DNA of 5,595 nucleotides from Spirochaeta sp. (lineage in GTDB: Bacteria > Spirochaetota > Spirochaetia > DSM-27196 > Alkalispirochaetaceae). The stretch is taken from the NCBI GenBank assembly GCA_027859055.1, contig JAQIBO010000405.1, positions 1-5,595 on the forward strand. Reading direction: 5' to 3'. The notes beneath the pieces were generated by a model. That model ran no database searches. It had not been told where the DNA came from and saw only the letters and a program-made list of their open reading frames with translations. The translations under genes were made by a program, and so were the position numbers. The stretch's first letter is position 1. Every line of letters starts with the position of its first letter. This document shows, piece by piece, positions 5,284 through 5,595 of this stretch.

Positions 5284-5440
5284 TGACCTATCCCCAATCA
5301 CTGGTCCAGCGTTGTGATGGATCTCGCTCGAATACCAGTGGAGAAGGAGCATGGATGCGCAAGTCACGCTTCAGCGAGACGCAAATTATCAGAGTATTGA
5401 GGAAAGCCGATGCGCCGGAGTCTGCACCAGATGCCTCCGG
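5284..5440 (+). mobile_element. Left end of an IS3-family element, truncated
   Basis: A likely left terminus begins TGACCTATCCCCAATCACTG at 5284, in the style of IS3-family ends (TG start, C-rich block, then a CTGGTCC-like segment). It is followed about 70 bp later by an orfA start with its own ribosome binding site. After 157 bp the element is interrupted by a second IS at 5441. The exact terminus is inferred by pattern and not from a matching right end. Confidence 0.6.
5355..5440 (+). pseudogene. IS3-family OrfA fragment, disrupted by a second IS
   Basis: The sequence M-R-K-S-R-F-S-E-T-Q-I-I-R-V-L-R-K-A-D-A matches the very characteristic start of IS3-family OrfA proteins (M-(R/K)-K-S-R-F-(T/S)-E-x-Q-I-I-x-x-L-K-E-A-x-A), the first helix of their helix-turn-helix DNA-binding domain. 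AAGGAG (5344-5349) sits 5 nt before the ATG. Only about 28 codons are native: at 5441 the reading frame runs into the end of another element and stops at 5481-5483. The normal protein is about 90-100 residues with the leucine zipper and frameshift site downstream, so this copy is dead unless the inserted IS excises. The chimeric tail is not meaningful. Confidence 0.8.
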
Positions 5441-5452
5441 TGAAGTGAGCCC

Positions 5453-5480
5453 AACTGTCAACACAAAATTTCTGACAGTT
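5453..5480. repeat. Subterminal inverted repeat in the IS end
   Basis: AACTGTCA (5453-5460) and TGACAGTT (5473-5480) form a perfect 8-bp inverted repeat around 12 nt. On the minus strand this places a perfect TTGACA (5456-5461 complement) facing out of the element. In IS3-family transposition, an outward -35 in the right end pairs with a -10 in the left end on the circular intermediate to drive transposase. That role here is inference. Confidence 0.5.
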
Positions 5481-5514
5481 TAAGGAATCCCCATCCCGTC
5501 CTCATGGTATGTAT

Positions 5515-5595
5515 TCATGCTGCCAACGGCAGCCTGGTCTCCGGTACGAATGACTCGTACATCTCATCCGGTGTCCGGTAGTCCAGTGACTGGTG
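5515..5595 (-). CDS. IS3-family transposase OrfB, C-terminal end (partial)
   Basis: The minus strand reads H-Q-S-L-D-Y-R-T-P-D-E-M-Y-E-S-F and ends L-P-L-A-A before a stop at 5515-5517. The H-Q-(S/A)-L-(G/D)-Y-R-T-P-x-E-x-Y signature is the conserved end of IS3-family DDE transposases (rve integrase fold), just after the catalytic glutamate helix. Only 26 residues are in the window; the catalytic D-D-E residues and OrfA lie beyond the right edge. Whether the element is intact cannot be judged. Confidence 0.8.
   Translation of the reverse strand, partial: HQSLDYRTPDEMYESFVPETRLPLAA

Larger units (their letters stand above)
5441..5595 (-). mobile_element. Right end of a second IS3-family element, running out of the window
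   Basis: The boundary at 5441 is placed at TGAAGTGAGCCCAACTGTCA, a TG-starting terminus of the type seen in IS3-family elements, exactly where similarity to OrfA stops. From there the minus strand reads back into an OrfB C-terminus at 5515. The element lies in the opposite orientation to the one it interrupts. A candidate target duplication is CGG or CCGG (5437-5440); the other copy lies outside the window. Confidence 0.65.

Overview
The window looks like a low-density stretch of chromosome from a Gram-negative (diderm) bacterium. It encodes two lipoproteins and one exported protein with the look of an outer-membrane beta-barrel. A spirochaete is my best guess, because one lipoprotein has a loose lipobox ending F-A-S-C and none of the three envelope proteins belongs to a family I can name. 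This is an inference from style, not a marker-gene assignment. Only about 60 percent of the window is confidently coding.

Layout from left to right. Positions 1-804 hold no convincing gene, only short open stretches in shifting frames that may be remnants. Positions 805-1749 (+) encode an eight-helix membrane protein made of two tandem copies of a four-helix unit that resembles the membrane core of MotA/TolQ/ExbB proton channels. Positions 1750-2030 are essentially empty apart from a doubtful small ORF. A strong minus-strand intrinsic terminator (2031-2067) closes the minus-strand unit whose gene (2190-2903) encodes a signal-peptide-bearing, probably beta-barrel protein. Back to back with it, a 103-bp divergent promoter region drives a 326-residue lipoprotein (3007-3987, +). 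Positions 3988-4674 form a hairpin-rich, partly GC-rich gap with two tiny overlapping ORFs behind the best Shine-Dalgarno sequence in the left 5 kb. A second, unrelated lipoprotein follows at 4675-5244 (+). The right end is mobile DNA: the left end of one IS3-family element (5284-5440), whose orfA is cut after about 28 codons by a second IS3-family element running in from the right on the minus strand (5441-5595 and beyond).

How the genes may work together: the three central products would all sit in the envelope (inner membrane, outer membrane, lipid-anchored). The genes are separated by gaps and run on both strands, so they do not form one operon and no shared pathway can be claimed. The most striking regulatory pattern is that three genes (805, 2903 minus, 3007) lack a Shine-Dalgarno sequence and have a -10-like hexamer ending only 7-8 nt before the ATG. 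That is the geometry expected for leaderless mRNAs. The lipoprotein at 4675 and the IS orfA do not follow it.
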